64,000 bases of DNA from Pseudomonas sp. UBA4617 (GCF_002386445.1 NZ_DGIR01000038.1:62001-126000), one strand, 5' to 3'. Positions 17,018 to 26,886 are shown, counted from the first letter of the stretch. Numbers and translations: made by a program. The notes: generated from the letters alone by a model not told the origin.

Positions 17018-18322
17018 TTACTCTGCCTCAGGATCGCCCTTGGTCGCGGAATTGCTCAGGTCGACGTGGAAACGGCAGCCGTGCGGCTGGGTTGAGGTCA
17101 GGGTCACATGCCAACCCTGGTCGTCGCAGATTCGCTGCACCAACGACAGGCCCAAGCCCAGGCCTTCGCCACGCCGTTCATCACCGCGCACGAATGGCCG
17201 AAACATGGCCTCGCGCTGCTCTTCGGGAATACCCACGCCACTGTCTTCGACACTGAAACCGTTAGCCTCGAGGCTCAGGCGGATGTAGCCGCTGTCGGTA
17301 TAGTGCGCGGCATTGCGCAACAGGTTGCCCATCACCGATTGCAGGAAGGTAGCGTTGTACAGCACTGTACTGGCACTGACGCGGCCGTCGAAATACAAGG
17401 CCAGGCCTTTCTGCTCGATGGTGTCACGCCACACGCCGACCAGTTCGTCTGCCACTTCCCGCAGGGTGGCGCGCGAGGCCACCGCGCCCTCGTCGCGTTG
17501 TGCCCGGGCCAGCATCAGGAAGGTCTTGACCAGCTCGCGCATCTCCTCCGTAGCCCTTGCCACACGCTCCACCTGGCTGCGCGAGCGGGCATCGAGGTTG
17601 GGGTTCTCCATCAGCAGTTCACATGAAGTGGCCAGCACCATCAATGGCGTGCGAAGTTCGTGGCTGACGTCGCTGGTGAACAGCCTTTCCCGGGTCAATG
17701 CGTCACGCAGGCGGCCCAAGGTATCGTCGAATGCTACCGCCAGCTGGCCGACTTCGTCCGCCGCATAGTCCGGCGCGAGCGGCGGCGCCAGGCCCAGCAA
17801 CTGGTCACGATGGCGCACCTGTCGCGCCAGGCGGATAACCGGTGCCATCACCCGGCGCGCCACCAGCCAACCGAGGATCACTGCCAGCACCAGGCTGAGC
17901 ACGAAGCCCACCACCACTACCGCAAACAGCAGGCGCTCGCGTTCTTCGAAGTCGCTCTGGTCCTGCAGCAGGACGTAGCGGCGGCCATCGACGATCTCGA
18001 CCATGGCGTGGTACGACAGCTGGTCGCGGAACACCTCGTGGAAGCCCCGGTCGAGGTGGCGCAGGTCCTTGGGCAGTTCGAAGTCGTCGCGCCCGCCGCT
18101 GAAGTAGAACAACTGGTCAGGGCGCGGCCGGTGGCTCCAGTCGCTGACACTGTCCATGCGCAGCAGGCGCTGCAGGTCACCGCCCAGTACGGAGGAAATC
18201 AGCCGTTCCTCGACCAGGTGCACAGTACCGACGATGCCAAAGGCGAAGGCCCCGGCCACCAGCGCGCTCATCAGAGCAAAGGCGATGATGATGCGCTGGG
18301 CAAGGCTTTGCTTAAACTCCAT
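17018..18322 (-). CDS. colS: Sensor histidine kinase ColS
   Basis: Membrane histidine kinase of 434 residues that senses excess metal (Zn, Fe and others) and phosphorylates ColR. TM1 is at about 10-31, then a short periplasmic domain, TM2 at about 131-153, HAMP, the H-box SDVSHELRTP with His221, and an ATPase domain ending with GEGLGLGLSLVQ. The periplasmic residues reported as metal ligands in P. putida ColS are all here: His35, Glu38, Glu96, His105 and the ExxE pair Glu126/Glu129. I start at MEFKQSLAQR (18322), overlapping colR by 11 bases; an upstream start in frame would lie deep inside colR. Confidence 0.93.
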   Translation of the reverse strand: MEFKQSLAQRIIIAFALMSALVAGAFAFGIVGTVHLVEERLISSVLGGDLQRLLRMDSVSDWSHRPRPDQLFYFSGGRDDFELPKDLRHLDRGFHEVFRDQLSYHAMVEIVDGRRYVLLQDQSDFEERERLLFAVVVVGFVLSLVLAVILGWLVARRVMAPVIRLARQVRHRDQLLGLAPPLAPDYAADEVGQLAVAFDDTLGRLRDALTRERLFTSDVSHELRTPLMVLATSCELLMENPNLDARSRSQVERVARATEEMRELVKTFLMLARAQRDEGAVASRATLREVADELVGVWRDTIEQKGLALYFDGRVSASTVLYNATFLQSVMGNLLRNAAHYTDSGYIRLSLEANGFSVEDSGVGIPEEQREAMFRPFVRGDERRGEGLGLGLSLVQRICDDQGWHVTLTSTQPHGCRFHVDLSNSATKGDPEAE

Positions 18323-18995
18323 CGCGGCCCTCGGCGAGGCGGTAGCCGACGCCATGGACGGTGTGCAGCAGCGGTTTTTCGAACGGTTTGTCGATCACCT
18401 GGCGCAACTGATGCACGTGGCTGCGCAGGCTGTCGCTGTCAGGGCAATCATCGCCCCACAGGGCTTCTTCGAGTACTTCGCGGCGCAACACGTGCGGGCT
18501 CTTCTGCATCAATACCGCAAGCAGCTTGAGGCCGACCGGGTTGAGCTTGAGCAGGCGGCCCTGGCGGGTAACCTCGAGGGTATCCAGGTCGTAGCTGAGA
18601 TCAGCTACTTGCAGGGTGCGGCGCCCGCCCCCCTGGGCACGGCGCAGCACCGCTTCGATGCGCGCGGCCAGCTCCGACAAGGCGAAGGGTTTCAGCAGGT
18701 AATCGTCGGCCCCGGAGCGGAAGCCCTGCAGGCGGTCATCGAGCTGGTCGCGGGCAGTGAGCATGATCACCGGCGTGTCGCGGCGGGCGTCTTCGCGCAA
18801 GCGCTTGCACAGGGTGTAGCCATCTATGCCAGGCAGCATGATGTCGAGCACGATCAGGTCGTAGTGCTCGGTAGCGGCCAGGTGCAGGCCGGACAGGCCA
18901 TCCTGGGCGCAGTCTACGGTGTAGCCCTTCATGCCCAGGTAATCGGCCAGGTTGGCCAGAATATCGCGGTTGTCTTCAACCAAAAGAATGCGCAT
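18312..18995 (-). CDS. colR: Response regulator ColR
   Basis: OmpR/PhoB-type regulator of 227 residues. The receiver domain (1-115) has the acidic pair in VEDN, phospho-acceptor Asp51 in VLDIMLPG, and Lys in LLKPF. A winged-helix DNA-binding domain follows (about 125-222) with the end motif TVHGVGYRL. It acts with ColS, encoded next and overlapping by 11 bases. In P. putida ColR controls membrane integrity and metal tolerance genes. Two ColR-type boxes flank colRS in this window, upstream of the methyltransferase operon and of the PAP2 gene. Confidence 0.95.
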   Translation of the reverse strand: MRILLVEDNRDILANLADYLGMKGYTVDCAQDGLSGLHLAATEHYDLIVLDIMLPGIDGYTLCKRLREDARRDTPVIMLTARDQLDDRLQGFRSGADDYLLKPFALSELAARIEAVLRRAQGGGRRTLQVADLSYDLDTLEVTRQGRLLKLNPVGLKLLAVLMQKSPHVLRREVLEEALWGDDCPDSDSLRSHVHQLRQVIDKPFEKPLLHTVHGVGYRLAEGRDGV

Positions 18996-19091
18996 CGGTT
19001 TCTCCTGTGCGGCGCTTCTCGCTGTAGCGCGGCAGGCGCAGCTTAAGGCCTATGCCTGCAGGGTGCCAGCCCCGGGCAAAATTCATCGGAC

Positions 19092-19146
19092 CTGACGGTT
19101 TTTTCACTGATCCTTCACGGACACAGGATAGCGGGCAGCCGACAAT
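19092..19146 (+). promoter_or_regulatory. ColR box and promoter of the PAP2 gene
   Basis: CTGACGGTTTTTTCAC (19092-19107) is a full match to the recalled ColR consensus YYNASNNYTTTTTCAC. A -10-like GACAAT (19141-19146) follows after exactly 33 bases, the same distance as at the methyltransferase promoter. The implied start near 19153 gives a leader of about 25 bases to the ATG at 19178. Confidence 0.75.
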
Positions 19147-19177
19147 GCCCGATCTTTTCCGCGTCCTTGGAGCCGTC

Positions 19178-19906
19178 ATGCAGCTAGCAACCCGACCCCG
19201 CCCGATCAATTTCTGGCTGTACCTGGGGATTCCCCTGGCGACCGCTTTGGGCTTGATCCTGCTGGAACTGACCTCGGTCGACATGGACATCGCCAAACTG
19301 TTTTTCGACCCCGCGGCGGGCCAGTTCATCGGCCGTCACAGCTATTTGCTGGAGAACATCCTGCATGACCGGGTCAAGCAGGGGGTGATCCTGCTTGGGG
19401 TATTGTCGCTGCTGACCTTTGCCGCAAGCTTCTTCTGCAAGCGCCTGTTCGGCTGGCGCCGCGAGCTGGGTTGCCTGGTGCTGGCACTGGGCCTGTCCAC
19501 GGCGTTCGTCACGCCGCTAAAGAAGGTGACCCAGGTGCAATGCCCGTGGAGCCTCACCCAGTTCGGCGGCAGCGAAACCTACAGCAAGCTGCTGGAACCA
19601 CGCCCGGCTACCGACAAACCCGGGCTGTGCTGGCCGGGCGGGCATGCGGCGACCGGTTTCTGCCTGTTCGGACTGTTCTTCATGCTGCGAGACCGCAAAC
19701 CGCGCCTGGCACGGGCAGCATTGGCGCTGGCTTTCGTTGCCGGGTCGGTACTGTCGCTGGGGCGGATGATGCAAGGGGCGCATTTCCTGTCACACAACGT
19801 CTGGACGGCGGTGTTCTGCTGGTTGATCGGCTTGGGCTCGTATTACCTGGTTCTGTATCGGCGGGGAATGGCTGAGGTACCTGCCGCTGAGCGTAGCGTC
19901 GCCTGA
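19178..19906 (+). CDS. PAP2-family membrane phosphatase, probable ColR target
   Basis: Inner-membrane protein of 242 residues with about six hydrophobic helices and a PAP2 catalytic core: LKKVTQVQCPW (motif 1), CWPGGHAATG (motif 2, Gly instead of the usual Ser before Gly-His), and GRMMQGAHFLSH (motif 3, where the usual final Asp is a His). Such enzymes remove phosphate from lipid A, undecaprenyl-PP or phosphatidylglycerol phosphate; the substrate here is not certain. GGAG at 19169-19172 and the predicted transcription start favour ATG 19178 over ATG 19145. It is transcribed away from colR and has a perfect ColR-type box upstream, so it probably remodels envelope lipids under metal stress. Confidence 0.83.
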   Translation: MQLATRPRPINFWLYLGIPLATALGLILLELTSVDMDIAKLFFDPAAGQFIGRHSYLLENILHDRVKQGVILLGVLSLLTFAASFFCKRLFGWRRELGCLVLALGLSTAFVTPLKKVTQVQCPWSLTQFGGSETYSKLLEPRPATDKPGLCWPGGHAATGFCLFGLFFMLRDRKPRLARAALALAFVAGSVLSLGRMMQGAHFLSHNVWTAVFCWLIGLGSYYLVLYRRGMAEVPAAERSVA

Positions 19907-19988
19907 ACGGGGGGCGCTTCGCGGTCGTTCCGCCGGAAGATGGAGTCAAGGCTGCCAGGTGCCTGCCTTGGGTTTCGAGGTGGTGCGT

Positions 19989-20020
19989 AGATCGAGCGCC
20001 GCCCGCGCGGCGCTCGATCT
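19989..20020. repeat. 14-bp perfect hairpin between the PAP2 gene and groEL
   Basis: AGATCGAGCGCCGC (19989-20002) with its exact reverse complement (20007-20020) and a 4-base loop. No T tract follows on either strand, so it is more likely a dispersed palindromic repeat than a terminator. Confidence 0.7.
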
Positions 20021-20050
20021 CACAGGCGCCCTGCAACCCACGCCAGGCAC

Positions 20051-20083
20051 AAAAAAGCCCCGGTTCTAGCGAACCGGGGCTTT
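20051..20083 (-). terminator. Intrinsic terminator of groESL
   Basis: Thirteen-bp stem (20054-20066 with 20071-20083), loop of four bases, running into T6 on the minus strand. It lies 27 bases after the groEL stop. Confidence 0.95.
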
Positions 20084-20109
20084 CTGTTGGTGCAGGGGGT
20101 AAGGCTGGC

Positions 20110-21750
<1,641 letters not shown>

Positions 21751-21799
21751 GATCGTTTAATCCTTTGGAATTCTTTGGAGTAACGGGAAGTCGGGGAAA

Positions 21800-22093
21800 T
21801 CAGCCTTCGATGACGGCGAGGATTTCGTTCTCGGCCATGACCAGCAGGTCTTCGCCATCGACTTTCACGGTGTTGCTGCCCGAGTAAGGGCCGAAAACCA
21901 CTTTGTCACCCACTTTCACTGCCAACGCGCGCACTTCGCCGTTGTCCAGGATGCGACCGGTGCCGACGGCGACTACTTCGCCGCGGTTTGGCTTTTCAGC
22001 GGCCGAACCCGGCAGGACGATACCGCCAGCGGTTTTCGATTCTTCTTCGCTGCGACGGATAACGACGCGGTCATGCAGAGGACGAAGCTTCAT
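21800..22093 (-). CDS. groES: Co-chaperonin GroES (Hsp10)
   Basis: Ninety-seven-residue lid subunit of the GroEL chamber. The start is ATG 22093 (MKLRPLHDRVVIRRSEEE); a GGGAGA ribosome-binding site sits just upstream. The mobile loop (EESKTAGGIVLPGSA) and the C-terminal part (VMAENEILAVIEG) are standard. An in-frame opening continues upstream to 22402 but is not protein-like. First gene of groESL, behind a sigma-32 type promoter and a leader of about 140 bases. Confidence 0.98.
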   Translation of the reverse strand: MKLRPLHDRVVIRRSEEESKTAGGIVLPGSAAEKPNRGEVVAVGTGRILDNGEVRALAVKVGDKVVFGPYSGSNTVKVDGEDLLVMAENEILAVIEG

Positions 22094-22123
22094 TGTCGAT
22101 CTCTCCCAAATTGTGGTTTTCAT

Positions 22124-22141
22124 CGGCCGGTGTCGACACCG
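22124..22141. promoter_or_regulatory. 18-bp palindrome in the groESL leader
   Basis: GCCGGTGTCGACACCGGC is a perfect palindrome within the groESL leader, 31 bases before the groES start. A second small hairpin (TCCGGC 22154-22159 with GCCGGA 22163-22168) lies further upstream in the leader. As RNA these could stabilise the 5' end or respond to temperature; as DNA the palindrome could be an operator. Confidence 0.55.
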
Positions 22142-22242
22142 GCGGGTTGATGCTGTCCGGCGTAGCCGGAAGGCCGCTCGCGCTGGGCGAACCGCCTGAG
22201 TCATGTCTGGTGTCGCCACCAGAAACCTTGCGGTGACCACAT

Positions 22243-22270
22243 ACATGAGGCCTTCATATTCAATTACAAG
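22243..22270 (-). promoter_or_regulatory. Sigma-32 (heat-shock) promoter of groESL
   Basis: On the minus strand CTTGTAA (22270-22264), 13-base spacer, CCTCATGT (22250-22243). This is close to the RpoH consensus CTTGAAA-N13/14-CCCCATNT. The predicted start near 22236 leaves a leader of about 140 bases. Confidence 0.85.
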
Positions 22271-22389
22271 GCTTGCTTCAGAATTTTTTTCATCAGCCGG
22301 TTGGTCCCGGCAAAACACAGGGGCCGCTGCGCGCCCCTTTCGCCACAAAAGGCCGCTTGCCTCCCGTGTGGGAGCGGCCTTGTATCGCG

Positions 22390-22410
22390 AAAAGGGCCGC
22401 AAAGCGGCCC
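22390..22410 (-). terminator. Intrinsic terminator of fxsA
   Basis: Stem GGGCCGC/GCGGCCC (22394-22400 with 22404-22410), 3-base loop, followed by TTTT on the minus strand, 7 bases after the fxsA stop. The same stem-loop recurs after argJ (35126-35142). Confidence 0.75.
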
Positions 22411-22417
22411 CCGATCT

Positions 22418-22879
22418 TTACTTGTCGCGACGCTCGTACTCGCCTTCGATCACATTCGGGCGGTGGCCGCCATCACGCGGCTGCGGCTGGAACGGGTCGT
22501 CGCGGAATGCCCGCTGGCGCACGGCCTGTGCCTCGGCACGCTCACGCATCTTGCGGGCGGCCAGGTGACGGGTGAATGGCAGCAGGCACAGCAGGCCCAA
22601 CACGTCGCTGATGAAACCTGGCAGCAACAGCAGGCCACCACCGACGGCGAGCATCAGGCCCTGGAACATGTCCTCGGCGGGCAGTTCGCCACGCTGCAGG
22701 CTTTCCCGGGCACGCAGCGCGGTGGCCAGCCCGGCCACCCGCATCACCAGCACACCCAGCGCGGAGCCGGCGATGATCAACAGCAGCGCCGGGAAGAAAC
22801 CGATGGCGGCGCTGACCTTCACGAAGACGAACAGCTCCAGCACGGGAAACAGGAGAAACAACAGTAGAAAAGCACGCAT
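22418..22879 (-). CDS. fxsA: FxsA-family inner-membrane protein
   Basis: Small membrane protein of 153 residues with hydrophobic stretches at about 3-20, 24-50 and 75-100, then a charged C-terminal tail rich in Arg and Pro. FxsA in E. coli is a cytoplasmic-membrane protein whose excess relieves exclusion of phage T7 by F plasmids; its normal job is unclear. Start ATG 22879 follows GAGGAA with an 8-base gap. It is upstream of groES, the same place as in P. aeruginosa, and ends with its own terminator. Confidence 0.9.
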   Translation of the reverse strand: MRAFLLLFLLFPVLELFVFVKVSAAIGFFPALLLIIAGSALGVLVMRVAGLATALRARESLQRGELPAEDMFQGLMLAVGGGLLLLPGFISDVLGLLCLLPFTRHLAARKMRERAEAQAVRQRAFRDDPFQPQPRDGGHRPNVIEGEYERRDK

Positions 22880-22946
22880 CAAAGCATTCCTCGTCGGAAG
22901 AAAACCTTCCTGTAAGACCCACAGATGGATGCGTGCGCTCGGCTTT

Positions 22947-23678
22947 TCAAGCCTCGACCTTGGCCACGGCCGGCCATTGGTCGGCGCGCGCCAGCAAAAC
23001 CAGGGCTTCACGGACTTGTGTCGGCGTATTGCAAGTATGTGGGAAAGGCAACCAGTGCACCGCCTGACCGATACGCAGGTGCATGCCCTCGCTGTCCACC
23101 CCGACCAGTTGCGCGGGCGCATGGCGTGGCAAATCGGCCAGTTCGACGTAGTGGGCGATGGCGTTGGCATGGTCACTGTTCATGTGCTCGACCATGCTCG
23201 CCTCGGCCTTGCCGGCGAACGGGTTGGCCAGGGTCACCTGGTCAAGCCAGTGGATCGCACCAAAGCCGCCGATGTAACGGTGGCGTACAGGTTGCAGCAC
23301 CCAGAAGTCGAAGTCGTGAGCCTTGTGGTAGTTGGCGGCGTCCGGGAAATAGCGGTAGTAGCGTTCGGCGGCGGCGTCGATGGCAGCCCCGTCCACCAGC
23401 TTGTGCGCTTCGGCCATTACCGTCAGGCGTCCTACGGCTTGCACGTCCTCGGCCTCACGCTCACCGACCAGCAGCGAGCACTTGGGGTCTTTCTGCAGGT
23501 TGTGGGTGTGCTGGGCGATGCGGCTGATCAGGATCAGCGGGTTGCCTTGGGCGTCCAGACAATAGGGCACGACCGAGCCGAACGGGTAGCCGGGCATCGA
23601 CCGCGAATGGGTCGAGAGTACGCCGCGGTATTCCTTGAGCAACAGTTCCCGGGCGGGGCGGATGGCGGTGGTACTCAC
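22947..23678 (-). CDS. HugZ-type heme-utilisation / PNPOx-fold protein
   Basis: Protein of 243 residues with an N-terminal pyridoxamine-phosphate-oxidase-like split barrel (contains HSRSMPGYPFGSVVPY and LLVGEREAEDV) and a C-terminal DUF2470-like domain starting at MVEHMNSDHANAIAHYV. This is the architecture of HugZ/HutZ heme-utilisation proteins. Related proteins bind heme or flavin; which applies here is not visible. GTG at 23678 is chosen because AGGAG lies 9 bases upstream; no better ATG exists. It lies between fxsA and a DUF481 gene on the same strand, but with its own spacing. Confidence 0.82.
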   Translation of the reverse strand: MSTTAIRPARELLLKEYRGVLSTHSRSMPGYPFGSVVPYCLDAQGNPLILISRIAQHTHNLQKDPKCSLLVGEREAEDVQAVGRLTVMAEAHKLVDGAAIDAAAERYYRYFPDAANYHKAHDFDFWVLQPVRHRYIGGFGAIHWLDQVTLANPFAGKAEASMVEHMNSDHANAIAHYVELADLPRHAPAQLVGVDSEGMHLRIGQAVHWLPFPHTCNTPTQVREALVLLARADQWPAVAKVEA

Positions 23679-23768
23679 TGGGCGGGCTCCTGGCGGCAGA
23701 CTGGGTGGCCACACGATAGCATTTTCGGGTCCAGTGCCAATGGGGCCGCTGCGCGCCCCCCCGGCGGT

Positions 23769-24779
23769 TTACCAGGTAACGCCAAACCCAGCGGTATAGC
23801 GGGTCTTGTCCAGGTCACTCTCACGCGTACCGGTGATGATGTCCTTCTCTGCCTTGAGGTTGAGCGAGGCCCACTCGGTCACCTTGTAGCGCAGGCCAAC
23901 CTCGGCATCCAGCGCGTAGTCGGCCACCCCACCCAGCGGCTTGGCGAACTCGCCGTTGGTGAACAGTTGCACGTTCTTGCCGATCAGGTAACGGGTGTAG
24001 TCCCACTTCAGTGCCGCGGAATAGAAGTTATCCTTGGCCCCGTCCTGGTATTCGAAGTCGGTGCGGTTGATCAACGAACCCAGCGAGAACGCACCCAGTT
24101 CATCATCCCAGAACTGGTAACCCGGGCCGGTACCCACGGTGCGCTGGCGGGCCAGATCTTCGACGTGGTCGCGCTTGTATTCCATGCGCCCCTGCCAGAA
24201 CCACTTCTCGGTGAGGAAGCGGTCCAGGGCGTACTCGGCGCTCCAGTTGTTGGTGGTGGTGACGTCGTCCTTGGTCTCGCGGTTGTAGTCGCCTTCGGCG
24301 TTGTGCCGCCAGCGCCCGTGGCGGGCGCTGGTCTTGAAGCCGACGTCATAGTCGTCGGTATCGTTCTCGGCACGCTTGTAGTCCAGCGCCACGTCGACGT
24401 TGCCCTTCCACACGAAGTCCTCGACCAGCGGCTTGGGCTTCATGATCTGCTCGATGCTGGCCAATTCCACGGTCTTCGGCGTCTCACCGTTGGCCAGGGT
24501 CACCTTGCCAGGCTCGGCAGCCTTCAGCGACTTGGCTCGCTCACCGCTGTAGGCGTCCTGCTTGACCAGCAGCTCCTGGTCACTCTCCAGGGTCTGGACT
24601 TCTTTCCAATCCAGGGCGATGGAACCGCCATACGGGGTTTCCAGCAGCAGCTTGCCGCCGTCGAAGACTTTGATCTTGCCGCTGAGCCGGTCACCGTTCT
24701 TCATCCACACGGTGTCGGCGAACACCGGCGAGGCGCACAGGGAAACAGCCAGCAGACACAACAAGGATCTAGAATACAT
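23769..24779 (-). CDS. DUF481 outer-membrane protein (YdiY-like)
   Basis: Protein of 336 residues with a cleavable signal peptide (residues 1-21, ending SPVFA before DTVW). An N-terminal SH3-like part (MKNGDRLSGKIKVFDGGKLLLE) precedes a DUF481 beta-barrel with many aromatic, alternating strands. The last residues FGVTW end in an aromatic, as outer-membrane proteins need for the BAM machinery. Family members (YdiY) are called acid- or salt-induced; function unknown. It is divergent from the ATL gene; the shared gap of about 150 bases holds both promoters, not clearly visible. Confidence 0.85.
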   Translation of the reverse strand: MYSRSLLCLLAVSLCASPVFADTVWMKNGDRLSGKIKVFDGGKLLLETPYGGSIALDWKEVQTLESDQELLVKQDAYSGERAKSLKAAEPGKVTLANGETPKTVELASIEQIMKPKPLVEDFVWKGNVDVALDYKRAENDTDDYDVGFKTSARHGRWRHNAEGDYNRETKDDVTTTNNWSAEYALDRFLTEKWFWQGRMEYKRDHVEDLARQRTVGTGPGYQFWDDELGAFSLGSLINRTDFEYQDGAKDNFYSAALKWDYTRYLIGKNVQLFTNGEFAKPLGGVADYALDAEVGLRYKVTEWASLNLKAEKDIITGTRESDLDKTRYTAGFGVTW

Positions 24780-24930
24780 AAACGCACTACGGGTTCGATT
24801 TGACGAAAAAGCCGGGCATTATCCAGATACCGACGACCAGAGCAAGGACAGACCGGAAGCATGCCGTTGAGTTCAACTCTCATTCGCCGAACCGTTGGTC
24901 CGGTTTCATCTGCAGCCCAGAGGGGGCCTG

Positions 24931-25284
24931 ATGTCCGTTGCCCATGAGCACGTCCTCGACAACGCCGAGGGCCGACGAACGGCGCTATATTCGGTACTGG
25001 GCCAGGTGCCTTCCGGCAAGGTTGTGAGCTATGGCCAGCTGGCCGAGCTGGCGGGTCTTGGCCGGGCGGCCCGCTGGGTCGGACGCACCCTCGGGCAACT
25101 GCCTGCAGACACCCGCCTGCCTTGGCACCGGGTGCTCGGCGCAGGCGGCAGGCTGAGCCTGGCGTCAGGTACCCCGTCGGGGGATGAACAACGGGCGCGG
25201 CTGCGCGCGGAGGGCGTGAATGTAACCAATAATCGTGTGGATATGACGCGCCATGGCTGGCGCCCGATGGAGCACAGCGGTTAG
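24931..25284 (+). CDS. Alkyltransferase-like (ATL) DNA-repair protein
   Basis: Protein of 117 residues with the DNA-binding domain of O6-alkylguanine transferases but with the active-site PCHRV changed to PWHRV (Trp65). It therefore cannot take up alkyl groups; ATL proteins bind O6-alkylguanine and hand it to nucleotide excision repair. The helix-turn-helix region (VPSGKVVSYGQLAELAGLG) is present. The start is ATG 24931, with an AGAGGGGG site before it; a longer frame from 24895 lacks one. About 40 bases further on, the ampG gene begins, so they may be co-transcribed. Confidence 0.88.
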   Translation: MSVAHEHVLDNAEGRRTALYSVLGQVPSGKVVSYGQLAELAGLGRAARWVGRTLGQLPADTRLPWHRVLGAGGRLSLASGTPSGDEQRARLRAEGVNVTNNRVDMTRHGWRPMEHSG

Positions 25285-25327
25285 AGTGCGCGCTTTGTTT
25301 TCGCAAACTTGAGGCAGATGTTGGCCC

Positions 25328-26875
25328 ATGCCCCGTAAAACCTGGCGCGCTGCGCTTGCTGCCTATGCCAGCCCGTCAACCTTGGTACTTTTGCTGCTCG
25401 GTTTCGCCGCCGGCCTGCCCTACATGCTGGTGTTCTCCACCCTCTCGGTGTGGTTGCGCGAAGCGGGCGTAGCCCGCGAAACCATTGGTTACGCCAGCCT
25501 GATCGGCCTGGCCTACGCCTTCAAGTGGGTGTGGTCGCCGCTGCTCGACCAATGGCGCCTGCCCCTGCTCGGTAGCCTGGGGCGCCGTCGGTCCTGGCTG
25601 TTGCTGTCACAATCGCTGGTGGTGATCGGGCTGGTCGGCATGAGCCTGTGCGATCCACAACAGCACCTGTCCTGGCTGATTGCCCTGGCAGTACTGGTGG
25701 CCTTCGCTTCGGCGACCCAGGACATCGCCGTCGACGCCTACCGCCTGGAAATCGCCGATGACCAGCGCCAGGCCGCGCTGGCCGCCAGCTACATGGCCGG
25801 CTACCGGGTAGCGGCCCTGCTGGCGACAGCAGGTGCCCTGTTCTTCGCCGAGTGGTTCGGCTCCACCGGCTTCAGCTACCTGCACAAGGCCTGGGCCGGC
25901 ACCTACGTGATGTTCGCGGTGATGATGCTGCCCGCAGTGTTCACCACCCTGATCATGCGCGAGCCGCCCGTCCCCATGCGGACCCAGCTGTCGGCGGCGC
26001 GCTATGGGCTGGCGCACCAGCTGGCCTCGGTGTTCGTGCTGATCATTCTGCTGGTGTCGGTACCGGCCAGCTTCACCCAGATGTTCAATACCGGCTGGTC
26101 CAGCGTCATCTCCGGTGATGCCACGCCCCTGGACCTGCTGCTGGAAGACCGCGCCTTCCTGCGCCTGATCCTCTATGTGCTGCTGACCTGGGCCTGCCTG
26201 TCGAGCCTGGGCCGTCGCGGCCTGGCCCCGGTACTGACGCCGGTGAACGACTTCATTGCCCGCTACCGCTGGCAGGCCCTGCTGCTGCTCGGCCTGATCG
26301 CTACCTATCGCATGTCGGACACGGTGATGGGCGTGATGGCCAACGTGTTCTATATCGACATGGGTTTCACCAAGGACCAGATCGCCAGTGTCAGCAAGAT
26401 CTTCGGCCTGATCATGACCCTGGTCGGCGCCGGGGCTGGCGGCCTGCTGATCGTGCGCTTCGGCATCATGCCGATCCTGTTCATCGGCGGCGCGGCCTCG
26501 GCGGGTACCAACATCCTGTTCCTGATGCTGGCCGACATGGGCCCGAACCTGCAGATGCTGGTGGTGACCATTTCGCTGGACAACTTCAGCTCCGGGCTGG
26601 CCACCTCGGCCTTCGTCGCCTACCTGTCGAGCCTGACCAACCTGAAGTTCTCCGCGACCCAGTATGCGTTGCTCAGCTCGATCATGCTGCTGTTGCCGCG
26701 CCTTATCGGCGGCTATTCAGGGGTCATGGTGGAGAAGTTCGGTTATCACGACTTCTTCCTGATCACCGCCTTGCTGGGCGTGCCGACCCTGATCCTGATT
26801 GCCCTGCAGTGGCGCCAGGAGGCCGGGCCGGGCAAACCGGTGGCAGCGGAACACTCGGCAGGCGAGCGCCCCTGA
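25328..26875 (+). CDS. ampG: Muropeptide permease AmpG
   Basis: Inner-membrane major-facilitator transporter of 515 residues with about 12-14 helices. AmpG imports anhydro-muropeptides released from peptidoglycan so they can be recycled; in species with AmpR/AmpC it is also needed for beta-lactamase induction. Typical segments are GFAAGLPYMLVFSTLSVWLREAG at the N-terminus and the conserved QDIAVDAYRLEI. GAGG upstream gives an 11-base gap to ATG 25328. A 25-bp perfect hairpin separates it from the convergent MdfA-like gene. Confidence 0.93.
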   Translation: MPRKTWRAALAAYASPSTLVLLLLGFAAGLPYMLVFSTLSVWLREAGVARETIGYASLIGLAYAFKWVWSPLLDQWRLPLLGSLGRRRSWLLLSQSLVVIGLVGMSLCDPQQHLSWLIALAVLVAFASATQDIAVDAYRLEIADDQRQAALAASYMAGYRVAALLATAGALFFAEWFGSTGFSYLHKAWAGTYVMFAVMMLPAVFTTLIMREPPVPMRTQLSAARYGLAHQLASVFVLIILLVSVPASFTQMFNTGWSSVISGDATPLDLLLEDRAFLRLILYVLLTWACLSSLGRRGLAPVLTPVNDFIARYRWQALLLLGLIATYRMSDTVMGVMANVFYIDMGFTKDQIASVSKIFGLIMTLVGAGAGGLLIVRFGIMPILFIGGAASAGTNILFLMLADMGPNLQMLVVTISLDNFSSGLATSAFVAYLSSLTNLKFSATQYALLSSIMLLLPRLIGGYSGVMVEKFGYHDFFLITALLGVPTLILIALQWRQEAGPGKPVAAEHSAGERP

Positions 26876-26886
26876 GAGATCCCTGC

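Noticed and set aside
19145..19177. Earlier ATG (19145) for the PAP2 gene
   Set aside because: It lies in the deduced -10 and has no ribosome-binding site; ATG 19178 has GGAG at the right distance.
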